From Amyelois transitella (lineage: Eukaryota > Arthropoda > Insecta > Lepidoptera > Pyralidae): a DNA stretch of 64,000 bases. The notes beneath the pieces are model-generated. The model saw only the letters and a list, made by a program, of their open reading frames with translations, did no database searches and was not told where the DNA came from. Location of the stretch: NCBI RefSeq assembly GCF_032362555.1, contig NC_083507.1, forward strand, positions 8,125,001 to 8,189,000, read 5' to 3'. A program made the position numbers and the translations under genes. This document shows, piece after piece, positions 37,201 to 45,904 of the stretch; the stretch's first letter is position 1; every line of letters begins with the position of its first letter.

Positions 37201-40200
37201 GTCGCGCAGCCCGGGCAAGACTGTCATTGTACGTGCTGTAAGTCGCTCCACTTATTTGGGGGACTTTTTATTATCAAAATTCATTCCCTACCACTTCAAT
37301 TGGACGTAGTTTGCTTTGCCCTACTATAACTTTTTTTTTAATTAATATTATGTGAAGAGATTTTGGGTCATTTATTTATTGCATGATAATGAATAAACAC
37401 AAAATGAATAAAGTAGGTTATATTATATATATTTGCTAGAATGGATGAGGAAAATTTTGTGATCATAAATATGTATTTTAATGATTTGCTGCGTTAAATT
37501 CAACAGAAGGAAACAATAGTGAAAAACCTGTTTACATATACATATATTTATAATTACGTTTCTCTCCAGTCAACAGTCTTAAAAAGACTAAAAGACATGT
37601 TCAGCGTTCATAATTAAATTAAATGGGAATATGTTTAGTAATCATCATGAAAAATGTACTGTAAAAATACAATTTGATTCAGGGTGAGTTGTTGAGCGCG
37701 GCCGACCCGTTGGAATCGCAGGAGATATCTGCGCACGTGACGGTTGAAACTACAGGATTGCCGCCGCCGCCACTTCTGCCCTCACTCAATACTCCATCGC
37801 AACCGTAAGTATAACAAAGTGATGAAGTTTGCATACACTTATGTTCGCTAATATAAAGGAATTTGCGAGTAAAAATTTGGCATGTCTCAAATAGCTTTTT
37901 TCAATATTTGATATGGGAAAAACACTAATCATCCATTCCATGTACTTTTTCTTTATTCACAGGAGGACATGTCCATCGCTCGGCGCCTCTGTTTCACATG
38001 ATTTACTACTTGGCCGATGGCGTCTATCTTTAGATCTATTTGGGCGAGTATTCACTGAAGATGTGGGCTTAGAGCCTGGCTCGGTGGTGGATGAACTTGG
38101 AGGGTTCCCAGTCAAGGAAGTCAAATTCCGCAGAGACATGGAAAAACTACGCAACTCGCAACAGAGAGATTTGACATTACACAAGGTAATTAAATTTTCT
38201 TGCAATAGGTGACCTAAATGAAATCTTTGCTTGTTTGTTTCTCTGATGACTCACGGTAGTGTTTATTTAACCACTTCAAACGGATATTATCTCAGTCGCA
38301 TGATGTCCATGAATAAGTTTTGTATAACAAATCTGTACATTTCTCAGATGGAACGCGACCGCGCCAAATTGCTACAACAAACTTTTGCTGAACTGAACTC
38401 GGCGTTCGCCGGACAGAACCGACGCGCTCACAGTGCGCAGCCGCCGCTCGCCGTCAACCGGGTCAAGGTGACCTTCCGGGATGAGCCCGGGGAGGGCAGC
38501 GGCGTCGCCAGGTCCTTCTACACGAGTGTCGCTGAGGTAACTGCCTTATAGTGCCCAAAACAGTCATTTTCATAGTGCGAGTCAGGCGGTGTTGAAGAAA
38601 GAATATTTTATGTAGTAGCGCTCCCCTGTCGTTTGTTGGTTTTTAAAAATCTGTATATGTATGTATTATATGAGTACTTAATGCTAATTCCATTCTCTAT
38701 CAGTCAACCTTAAGAAAATAGCAAACAAATAATATAATCAGGTCAGGTCAGATAGAAGAATCTTTCCTAGGGTAGGAGCACCAAGTTTACATGCCCACAA
38801 TCAAGGCACTCCCACTGAATATACCTTTAGTCTGTTAGTTTTACGGAGTGAGTGACGTTAAATTTCTGGTCATTGGAAACCTCCTTAGCAACTTATTTTG
38901 CTGTTTCAATTACATGACCCTATGTTTATTGAAAACCTAACTTGCAAACGAACTTATTGAACGTTTGTGTATAGGCTTTACTGGCGAACGAGAAGCTGCC
39001 ACCGCTTGAGCCGGCGGCGGGCAGCGGCAGCAACAGCGCCAGCGCCAATGGCAGTGCCGGCGCCGCCAGCTCCGGCAGCGGCGCGCCCGGCACCGGCAGC
39101 AGCGGTGCGAGGTATGTACGAGTATCTTAACCTTCACGCGCTTATCTTAGAAGCCGCAAAAATATAGAGATGTTTTAGGCATGTTTAGGAAAAAAAAGAC
39201 GTGATTGACTAAAAATCAACTCTGAATTCTTTTTTAAGGGTATCTTAGAGGTAAAAAGGGGACCCTATTAATAAGCTTCCGCTGTCTGTCTGACAACAGG
39301 TTGTATGACATAAACAGTGATAGCTACAAAGCTGATTTTTTTAAATTATGACACATAATTTAAAAGGATCAGTTTTAAATTTTATGTATACATAAAATTG
39401 AAAACAATAAAATATAAAGTAGTTATTAAACTCCCATACAACAAACGTATTTTATCTATCGACAGCGCCGTCTTATGTCTTGGAACTTATTAGGAGTGGA
39501 CATGCAACATGGTATGTATTGACCGCGTTGCAATTCTACCAATTATAGAATACTGAACAAACAGGTAGAAACGTGTATATAACCAATAAATATTTAATTA
39601 ACAAACGTGACTCGGACTTGGCCGGTTTTCACTTCCTAAACTAGAAACAGTATTCTGACTTCAATGTTTATTTTCAGAAGCGGTGCGGGACGTGCTCGGT
39701 CAAAAGAGGCGGCTCGCCGAGCCCCGGGCAGGCCCGCGCCGCGCCCGCCCGCCGCCAGGGAGCCGCGCAGGGTGCTCAGTGTGGATGCCCGGCCGTACTC
39801 GCCACAGGTACCATTACAGAAAAACTGGCCTTTTTATAGTTTAGTCGAAAATTGATTATCATTCATTGTCTTTTTTCGACAGATTCTACGTAAGGCAGAT
39901 TCTATATTGAAAAGATTAAAGAAAACTTTATCTTACCAACAAATTGCTTTTTTCGGTTGATATATGAACTCTTTCGAACGGTCTAAAGTTCCCCTAAACT
40001 ATAGACCGTTCGAATGAACCCGCCCATCGGTGGCAAAGTTCCTTCAGCTCTCACTTATAACCCAAAGGTCGGTAGAGCCCTGTGGTAGAGCCATTGGGTG
40101 GCGGTAGGATAGTTGCTGTCTTTGCGCGAAGACCCGTATTTGTCCTATATATACTTAATATGTATTTGTCATACGAAGTAGCTTAATAATCTGTGCTATG

Positions 40201-43200
40201 AGATGTACTAATTCATCTTTTACAATAAATACTGTTTTACTATTTTAGCAAACACTTTTTAGTTGTTTTTGAAAAGTAGGTATACTAATAGCATACCTAC
40301 TTTACATAGCGGAGGAGTTACAGGAGATGGTAAACTGTATGCATGAAGCTTTAAAAGAGAAAGGAATGAAAGTGAACGTAAGTAAAACTAAAACACTGGT
40401 TTTTGAAATGGAGAAAGAAATGACAGCATGTAATATTTTGATTGGAGGAGAAAAAGTGGAGCAAGTGAAAGAGTTTGTATATCTAGGATCAAAGTTTACA
40501 TCAGATGGCAAGTATGATAGTGATATTGAAAGGAGAGTGAACGCGGGGAACATGGTGAATGGAGCTTTGCATGCCTTTATGAGCAGTCAGAAACTATCCA
40601 AAAAGGCTCGACTGGCTGTGCACAGGGGCGTGTTGGTCCCGACATTAATGTATGGGAGTGAAAGTTGGGTATGGCAAAAGAAGCATGAAAGCAGAATAAA
40701 TGCAGTGGAAATGAGAGCGTTAAGGAGTATGATGGGTGTGAAATTGAGTGACAGGATAAGGAACAGCGTGATAAGGGAATGTTGTGATGTGAAAGAAGAT
40801 GTAGTTACAGGAATAGAAAAGGGTATGTTAAGATGGTTCGGTCATGTGGAGAGGATGAATGAAAGCAGGTTGACTAAGCAGATATACAAGGAGAGTGTGG
40901 AGGGAAAGGTCGGAGTGGGAAGACCTAGACGAACGTATCTTGATCAAATTAAGGACGTCCTGGTAAAGGGTCAGGTCAAAAGTACCCGAAACCGCCGAGC
41001 TTGTATGAAGAGAGTTATGAATGTGGACGAAGCGAAAGAAGTATGCAGAGATCGTGGCAAGTGGAAAGAGGTAGTCTCTGCCTACCCCTCCGGGAAAGAG
41101 GCGTGATTTTATGTATGTATGTATGTAGGTATACTAATTTAATATTTCAATGCACAGGCTGCTCCAGGCACAGAAGGTGCTGGATACAGCGGAGATCGGC
41201 CTGGAGGTCACAACGAACATTTGACACTTCATCAGGCTCAGTTAGGCGAAAGGTTATATCCAAAGGTATGTAAGAAACTGTCTCGTGCTCAACACATTTG
41301 TTTACTACTTACATTTGTTAAATATGACTAAGTTTACTTTTCTTCTCAGTAAATAAAAGCCATGTTTTACCCTAGCTGAACATTTACAGAAGGGAAAGAG
41401 GCGCGATTTTAAGTATGTATGAATTTTTTTGGTAACCGCCTTGAAATATAAAGGTGGTTCTCAGATTCACCTGTATATTATTTCGCGTTTCGCTGAACCG
41501 ATTTTGATGCAGTTTTCAGAAAAGCGTTTGTTACACTTAGGTTGTAGCAAATTAACCAACATTAAAAAAATTATATACATATTCTTAAAATAAATTTTCT
41601 GATAAAAATGTATTTGTGTGCAGGTACATTCGCTCCATCCAACGTTTGCCGGCAAGATTACTGGCATGCTACTAGAATTGACGCCAGCGCAATTACTAGT
41701 TTTACTTGCAAGTGAAGATGCCTTGCGGCAGAAAGTGCGCGAGGCGATGGATCTCATTGTTATGCATCCTTCAGAGGCCATACTCGGTAAGAACAAGATT
41801 TTCGATTTTCCAGACATCCTGTATATCGTTTGTGTTTCGATGCCTACTGCTAAGAATGCTACAGAGTATTTGCTATTCTGAGGGATGGATTAGCTTGCAT
41901 AAGCTTTTTTGGGTATTCGTGTTGATTTTGTATGAAAAAATATTGCTTATTTGGTAAAGTTATAGCTCTGACAAGCCGCTACCCTGTTGCCTACGCTACT
42001 GTTACCGCTTAAGTCGAATTCGACGCAAACTAATCAGGGATATTTTGTGTTTCACACTAATTTGTTACCTATCTTCCTCAGGAGTGACCGATGCATCTTA
42101 TTCGACAGATCTAGACGTGTTCTCGTTATCGGAGCGCGGGAGTAGCGCGGGCGCGGCGGCCGGGCCGGGCGGCGCGGCGGGCCCGTCTGCGGCGCCGCCC
42201 GCCGCTGACGACGCCGCCCCACTCTTCTACTCGCCCGGGAAGAGGGGATACTACTCGCCTAGGCAAGGGCGTGCTACGCCGGAGAGGATTAATGCTTTTA
42301 GGAATGTCGGCAGGTTAGTTGTCGTGTTCCCAGGTGCACCCTCCGAAACTATGAGTAGGCTTCAGGGGTTCAGGGCCCGAGTGGGAAGGTTATCCCGTTT
42401 TTATCCTTTTCCCTATATTCAAAGTTAGTCTAGTAGTACTAAAATAGTAGTTAAGTGAATTTCGCTTCACACGCCCTCAACCTACAATGCAGTCTATTCA
42501 GACGAGAAAACCCTCAACCCATTACTAACAAGACTTTGTAGTCGCTTATCATGGTTCTTAACTTAAAGCGACACCATCGCTTGACATGCATACAACACAA
42601 AGCTTCTTACCGAACTTTTGTTTTCAGGATAATCGGTCTATGCTTACTGCAAAACGAGTTATGCCCTATGTTCCTCAATCGGCACGTGCTCAAATACGTA
42701 CTAGGTCGGCCAGTACGGTTCCACGACCTGGCATTCTTCGACCCCGTCGTGTACGAGAGTCTAAGGCAACTCGTCGCCGACGCCGAGAGAGGAGACTCGC
42801 AGACGCTGTTCGCGGCACTTGACCTCAACTTTAGGTAACTAAAATACCTCAACATTGTTGGTTTGAGTACTTGGAGCTACTATTAGCCGAGTTTTCATGA
42901 AGACACAGATAAGGTGGATAAAACGAAAGGATTGTGGCAAGTTGAAAGATGTATTCTGCCTCTGGTAAAGAGGCAGGTTCATATGCTTCATAATTTCAAC
43001 ATTTTGTATGAAACAAACCAATGCGATTTAATTTTCATACATCCAATCGTTTTATTGGACAGTTCGTTAATGTATTTTTTATTCTAGTCTAAATATGTGC
43101 GAAGAAGAAGGCGGCGGCTGCGTGGAGTTGGTCCCCGGAGGACGCGAGTTGGAAGTGACTGCGCTCAACGTGTATGACTACGTGCGGAAATACGCGCAAC

Positions 43201-43954
43201 ACCGTATGTTACTGTCACAGGAGAAGGCTCTAGAGGTTAGTTTGATATTTATGGGAATCCTTCGAATAGTGCTCGTCAATAAAAAAATTGTCAATTTAAT
43301 CAAATGGCATTTTGCACACACACACACACATATTTTATTTCAATAAGTTTCAATTAAATAGTTACACTAACTGTATAACCATTTTCACAGGCAATGCGTG
43401 TTGGAGTTCTCGACGTACTTCCAGAATCTGCTCTAGAAGGCCTGACGGCGGAAGATTTGCGATTGCTGCTCAACGGCGTCGGTGACATCAACGTGGCCGC
43501 GCTGGTCTCGTACACCAGCTTCAACGACGAGAGCGGCGAGCCTCCGGAGCGCCTCGCACGGTTTAAGCGGTGGCTCTGGGCGATCGTGGATAAGATGACG
43601 CATCTCGAACGGCAAGATTTAGTGAGTATATTTGGTATTAGTCACCCTTCATGCCCTGGCCGCCGCCCGAACACTGACAATCCAACTCAGTTCCATGATT
43701 TGTTTTATCGACAATATTGTAAACGTTATTTTTACTTGCAGGTATATTTCTGGACTGGTTCACCTGCATTGCCCGCGTCGGAGGAGGGTTTCCAGCCGAT
43801 GCCGTCCGTGACGATCCGGCCCGCGGACGACGCGCACCTGCCCACCGCCAACACCTGCATCTCGCGCCTCTACATCCCGCTCTACTCCTCCCGACACGTG
43901 CTCAAACACAAACTACTACTCGCCATCAAAACTAAAAACTTCGGCTTTGTTTAA
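13240..43954 (+). CDS. hyd: HECT E3 ubiquitin ligase hyd (UBR5/EDD orthologue)
   Basis: I assembled 51 coding exons whose phases all agree: 8,643 nt, 2,880 aa, close to Drosophila Hyd and human UBR5 (about 2,800-2,900 aa). The protein starts [18 protein letters not shown], the family N-terminus, and ends TKNFGFV. Domain order: UBA (about 168-210), RCC1-like repeats, UBR box (about 1114-1185), acidic and Ser-rich linkers, MLLE/PABC (about 2470-2530) and HECT, with catalytic Cys 2849 in NTCISRL. UBR5-type ligases recognise N-degrons and Lys-rich partners and build branched or K48 chains; hyd limits growth-pathway signalling in flies. Exon coordinates are in the segment entries below. Introns carry LINE, SINE, Helitron-like and TIR elements, yet every exon is intact. 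The 5'UTR was not located. Confidence 0.97.
14295..14370 (-). mobile_element. SINE-like repeat, diverged fragment
   Basis: Inverted fragment containing a TTGAAAAGACTTGGGC block, a TTCAGCTGGATGG block and ATTGAGATTCAGATAGTGAT, in the order found in the minus-strand copy at 51215-51370. In hyd intron 1. Confidence 0.45.
14943..15212 (+). mobile_element. Lep1-type Helitron-like repeat, copy 2
   Basis: Starts TACTAATATTAAAAGCTGAT and ends GTCGCGGGCACAGGTAGT. It shares long blocks with 147-381, including AGACCATTTATCGAGGAAGG. It lies in hyd intron 1, about 200 bp upstream of the exon 2 acceptor. Confidence 0.65.
18151..18255 (+). other. hyd: hyd intron 6: 105-nt stop-free, frame-preserving intron
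   Basis: The intron between exons 6 and 7 is exactly 35 codons long, lies between codons (phase 0) and has no stop in the hyd frame. Retention would insert 35 residues between ...YQRNE and AGSASAF.... Its donor GTCAGG is weak; its acceptor TTTTACAG is strong. Confidence 0.7.
19201..19250 (+). pseudogene. Decayed partial duplicate of hyd exon 9
   Basis: Within intron 9, 27 bp after the exon 9 donor, is a 50-bp stretch very similar to exon 9 at 19018-19067. Both read through a ..CTGCCT.T block, ACAGCGCGCTCG, then TGTGGGA(G/A)AAGCA and a C-rich end. It has no splice sites of its own and small indels. Confidence 0.7.
20924..21656. mobile_element. TAGGCTA-ended non-autonomous element X (hyd intron 11)
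   Basis: Left end TAGGCTAATT (20924); right end AATAGCCTA (to 21656), its inverted counterpart. Inside, TGACGTAGATAACGCATAAA (left) faces TTATGCGAAATCTACGTCA (right) as imperfect inverted repeats, and CCGCCATATTG lies in the right arm. It carries a minus-strand THAP-like first exon. It shares terminal sequence with element Y at 32054-32801. Confidence 0.55.
21271..21373 (-). pseudogene. THAP-like first exon inside element X
   Basis: From ATG at 21373 the minus strand reads [18 protein letters not shown], the Cys-x(2-4)-Cys opening of a THAP zinc finger (compare CAVPxC in known THAP proteins). The exon is open to a donor-like TTTTG|GTAGGT at 21271. The His, Cys and Trp positions of a full THAP domain are not present nearby, so it is an orphan exon. 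Confidence 0.5.
22240..22480. repeat. Probable degenerate SINE-like repeat
   Basis: Contains GGTGAGGAAACCTGCACTTG and CAACTGAATGTGTATGGCCA, resembling, in inverted orientation, the block around CTTGCAGGGGAACCTAATCC at 14757. No coding capacity. In hyd intron 12. Confidence 0.35.
23199..23316 (+). mobile_element. LINE 3' tail fragment
   Basis: Starts GCTTGCATGAAGAGAGTTAT and ends CCTCCGGGAAAGAGGCTTGA plus TTTTATG. It is collinear with the last about 110 bp of the LINE copy at 40290-41124, encoding a decayed CMKRVM...DEAKEVC...YPSGKEA end. A 5'-truncated insertion in hyd intron 14. Confidence 0.75.
26507..26632 (+). pseudogene. Decayed partial duplicate of hyd exon 20
   Basis: In intron 20, starting 25 bp after the exon 20 donor, this reproduces the middle of exon 20 (from about 26321): ATCTTGGACGCGATCCACGC, TTGTCCCTACGCGGACAAAT, CCGCCTAACGCGCATCC and TGGACTGGGAAGAGCATAT match it with substitutions and gaps. 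The reading frame is broken and no donor is kept. Confidence 0.85.
26638..26713. repeat. Perfect 76-bp palindrome
   Basis: Two 38-bp arms (26638-26675 and 26676-26713) are exact reverse complements with no spacer; the centre is GATAATATTATC. It begins 5 bp after the exon 20 duplicate, in hyd intron 20. In RNA it would fold to a near-complete hairpin. Confidence 0.9.
27258..27420 (+). mobile_element. LINE 3' tail fragment, diverged
   Basis: Contains CAAATTAGGGATATCCTGGT, GAAAGGTCAGGTTAAGAGTA and GTGGTTAAAGCGAAAGACTT, collinear with 40940-41100 of the intact copy, then ends near the CTCACCCTTTCGGAAAAGAG equivalent of its tail. In hyd intron 22. Confidence 0.65.
28695..28980 (+). mobile_element. 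SINE-like repeat, near full length
   Basis: Most complete copy of the commonest repeat here. In order: GGTTCCCGGCACC, GGATGTCGTAAAAGGCGACT, TTAGGCGATGGGCTAGTAAC, AAGCCAAATAGCTGAATGTG, CAGTCTTTTCAAGACTGTTG, GGCTCTGTCTACCCCACAAG, GATATAGACGTGACCATATG, then (TATG)n. No coding capacity. In hyd intron 24. Confidence 0.75.
32054..32801. mobile_element. TAGGCTA-ended non-autonomous element Y (hyd intron 31)
   Basis: Left end TAGGCTATTTTACACC and right end GTGTAATAGCCTA form inverted termini; if TA is the target duplication, the element proper begins GGCTATT. Inside, long imperfect inverted arms face each other: CGCTATCCGCCATGTTGG...GTGACGTCATACTTTTAGTA on the left, and its inverted counterpart (TACTAAAAGTATGACGTCAC ... 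CAGCATGGCGGATGGCG) on the right. Between the arms lies a short open exon on the + strand. Confidence 0.65.
32374..32505 (+). other. Candidate element-derived exon in hyd intron 31
   Basis: An acceptor-like TTTAATAG (to 32373) after a pyrimidine-rich tract, an ATG at 32378 and a consensus donor GCGAT|GTAAGT bound a 132-nt, stop-free segment reading [20 protein letters not shown] then ...[14 protein letters not shown]. It is 44 codons long and enters and leaves in phase 2, exactly the phase of hyd exons 31/32. From memory, the peptide resembles the start of insect SWIM/YqaJ-domain proteins; this is unverified. Expression is not shown. Confidence 0.35.
33700..34486 (+). mobile_element. LINE (non-LTR) RT fragment, pseudogenic
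   Basis: Encodes the end of a reverse transcriptase, with the catalytic YADD motif ([12 protein letters not shown], about 33768-33803), followed by [11 protein letters not shown] and then frame-broken sequence collinear with 40330-41106 as far as YPSGKKA. Ends GCGTGATTTTATGTATG. Frameshifts and stops make it dead. The 5' boundary is not clear. In hyd intron 33. Confidence 0.8.
36295..36487 (+). mobile_element. Helitron-like repeat (type B), fullest copy
   Basis: Starts CTACTATATTATAAATGCGA, passes TGTTACGCTTTCACGCCTAA, then TTTTCATAAAATTTGGTACG, and ends GAAGTCGTGGGCAAAACCTACT, a degraded CTAGT terminus. In hyd intron 37, about 110 bp before exon 38. Confidence 0.6.
37548..37620 (-). mobile_element. 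SINE-like repeat fragment
   Basis: Inverted fragment: CTCCAGTCAACAGTCTTAAA, AAGACTAAAAGACATGTTCA, GCGTTCAT. Same order as the minus copy at 51215-51370, 5' part missing. In hyd intron 39. Confidence 0.5.
40276..41138 (+). repeat. 14-bp target-site duplication of a LINE insertion
   Basis: GTAGGTATACTAAT occurs at 40276-40289 and again at 41125-41138, exactly flanking the LINE copy. The downstream copy lies 19 nt before the first base of hyd exon 45 and contains the branchpoint-like TACTAAT. Confidence 0.8.
40290..41124 (+). mobile_element. LINE 3' end, 5'-truncated, with open C-terminal ORF
   Basis: An uninterrupted reading frame at 40327-41106 (259 aa) encodes the region after the RT active site: [75 protein letters not shown], ending SAYPSGKEA, then GCGTGATTTTATG and (TATG)n. 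Flanking 14-bp duplications mark a target-primed, 5'-truncated insertion, and the intact frame suggests it is fairly young. Clade not certain (RTE-like is my best guess). In hyd intron 44. Confidence 0.85.
41158..41786 (+). other. hyd: hyd exons 45-46: MLLE (PABC) domain
   Basis: Exons: 41158-41265 and 41624-41786. They encode [40 protein letters not shown] and [15 protein letters not shown], a complete MLLE domain with the KITGMLLEL core, about residues 2470-2530. In UBR5 this domain binds PAM2 peptides (for example in PAIP1) and contacts the HECT domain. The LINE insertion lies directly upstream of exon 45. Confidence 0.93.
42082..43954 (+). other. hyd: hyd exons 47-51: HECT catalytic domain
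   Basis: Exons: 42082-42313, 42628-42834, 43088-43235, 43391-43621, 43742-43954. Blocks: [20 protein letters not shown] (47), [12 protein letters not shown] and [17 protein letters not shown] (48), [15 protein letters not shown] (49), [20 protein letters not shown] (50), [27 protein letters not shown] and [18 protein letters not shown] (51). The thioester Cys (codon 43856-43858, residue 2849) is present. Exon 47 has a GC-rich Ala/Gly/Pro linker. Confidence 0.96.
42885..42982 (+). mobile_element. LINE 3' tail fragment, heavily decayed
   Basis: GTTTTCATGAAGACACAGAT, AAGGTGGATAAAACGAAAGG, ATTGTGGCAAGTTGAAAGAT and CTCTGGTAAAGAGGCAG follow the order of the LINE 3' end at 40995-41103, with deletions. 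In hyd intron 48. Confidence 0.55.
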
Positions 43955-45158
43955 ATTGCTGCCAATATTATATCTCGTTTAGTTTTAAACCCATTCATGT
44001 AAGACTGCTCTTATATTCTTGTTAATTTTGTAAGGTCGTCTTGTTTTGCGTAATACGAAAAGCTTCTTGCTGTAGCGAATTGACACGTTGTACTGACAGA
44101 GGACAGTGGTTTACACATCCGAACCGTATGTTATATATTTTGGAAAATCTTTAATTGCTATAGCTGTTGATTGCGATTGATTTATCTGCATCTTGATGAC
44201 TTTTACATCGACAAAAATAGACTTAATTGCAATTATGAATAGTGTCTAGATTTGACTGAATGGGTATTTTTGACTGAATAGTATCAATATACATACAGTA
44301 ATTTGTTTCTTGATTGAAAAAGCAAACTAAACAATGGTCTGCACAAGTATATATATGATTACACATAGACTCATAGACCATAAGTATTTAAAAGTTGTTC
44401 AAAAAGTAACTATAGAACATGTTGCTCGTTCAACAATAGATTACAAGTGATTAAAATTAAATCTTTGTTGGCACCTTCAACTGGCCTAATTTAACAGTGC
44501 ATTTTAATTGCTTTCCCTATTTATTACATTCTGCTCTAAGAAAGGCAGCACTATTCAAAATATTCAAGAATATTTGATTTGTTTATATAGCTTTGTTATA
44601 TAGTAAAAATTATATAAGAATAGAGTATGATGGGAATATACTGCTGACAAATGGGGCAAGCTTGGGCGGATAGGCGGATCCGAACAATGGTGGTATTTGT
44701 GATATCAGAGGAAGTATTTATATGCCTCAATCTCTAAAATTAAGATTATAATTAGATTTTCCTTTGATCAGTTGTATTAATATGGTTCATAATAAACAAT
44801 CTCAAAATGCTTATGCAGTTGTTTTTGTTATCTCTTGAATGCTATGTTTAAGTTTTTCACAAAACTACAACTGTTACCGAGATTTTTAAAAGAAAATTAA
44901 GTGATATGTAAATATATAAAATTTAATTAAAAAATAGTACACATGTACAATATTATTCAACCTTAAAACTATGAACACACAATTTTGACATGGCGGATCA
45001 ATAAAACATTATTGGGTCAATACAAATTGAGAAGTGGAATATGGTTATTTGGACATAGATTTTTCAATACATGTGAATAAAAGTAATTATGTATATAAAT
45101 GAGTAAGTAGTGGGTAACTTGAAATTTTTTTTAATAAATTGTTCTATGGTTTTTAATA
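43955..45158 (+). other. hyd: hyd 3'UTR and 3' flank
   Basis: No coding sequence follows the TAA at 43952-43954. AATAAA at 44791-44796 is the first canonical hexamer I find, implying a 3'UTR of about 850 nt; a second lies near 45000. The rest is AT-rich. Confidence 0.5.
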
Positions 45159-45494
45159 CAGTAAAACTCCAATTATCTGAACTCCGACTATCCGAATCGC
45201 CGATTATCCGAATCAAATCAATCAATCCGAAAACGGTTGAAGACCGCAAAACAGCTTACATTGACGGAGATGTTTAAAAAACAATGATTTTTATTTCTAA
45301 ACTTGTACATAAGTACATTTTATTTATATTTAAAACATGTGAAAATTTCATGTTTCTTTCATTTAATTCAATAAAAAAATAGTGCAATATCAAAACGTAG
45401 CTTTTATTCTCACCAATGGCAATTTTTAAAAAAAAAATCCGATTATCCGAATGGGTCCCGGTCCCCATTAATTCGGATAATTGGAGTTCTACTG
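45159..45494. mobile_element. Pogo/Tigger-like MITE with TA target duplication
   Basis: Left end TA|CAGTAAAACTCCAATTAT and right end ATAATTGGAGTTCTACTG|TA are near-perfect inverted repeats of about 25 bp. CTCCAATTATCCGAAT-type sequence recurs inside in both orientations. CAGTA(A/G)AACTCC termini with a TA duplication are typical of pogo/Tigger-type mariners. No transposase in this 336-bp copy. Confidence 0.8.
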
Positions 45495-45898
45495 TATATT
45501 GTTTTATGGCTTGAAATTATGATAACCTGTGTGGCTTGCATTGTACAGATATATGGTAAGCCAAACAGTTAGTTTTTTAGTGACAGCAATACTCTTGTAC
45601 TGACCTCATGGATCATTGCTATCATATGTCTACACTCTGTGAAGTAACTCTTCAATAAGTACCATTTATGATATATCACATCTATAAGTTACAGCAATCT
45701 TCTTGAGAAAACAAAGTAAATCCTCTAAGAGTTGTCAAAATTTTTGTCTGGCTGGGCTAACAACCAAGCTGTTGTATTTTTTGATGTGCCAGTCATTAGT
45801 GCTTTTGAAAAGTAATTGTCATAATTATTAACACAAACAGTGGCTGCCTATGCTATAGGAAGGAATTTAACCACATCTGTCAGACAAATTTAAGTTTG

Positions 45899-45904
45899 TT
45901 TATT
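45899..45904 (-). terminator. ALG3: AATAAA overlapping the ALG3 stop codon
   Basis: On the minus strand the gene ends GTT CAA TAA AC, so the TAA stop (45902-45900) lies inside the hexamer AATAAA (45904-45899). I find no other AATAAA on that strand until about 45415. Confidence 0.5.

Larger units (their letters stand above)
34573..39807 (+). other. hyd: hyd exons 34-44: linker and start of the HECT N-lobe
   Basis: Exons: 34573-34738, 35089-35238, 35509-35660, 36065-36180, 36601-36746, 37164-37237, 37683-37804, 37963-38185, 38348-38536, 38975-39111, 39678-39807. Conserved blocks: [18 protein letters not shown] (34), [20 protein letters not shown] (35), [20 protein letters not shown] (41), [20 protein letters not shown] (42), [12 protein letters not shown] (44). 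Exon 36 and exons 38-40 are low-complexity Ser/Pro/Gly and poorly conserved. Exon 43 is Gly/Ser/Ala-rich, with GC far above the intron background. Confidence 0.9.
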
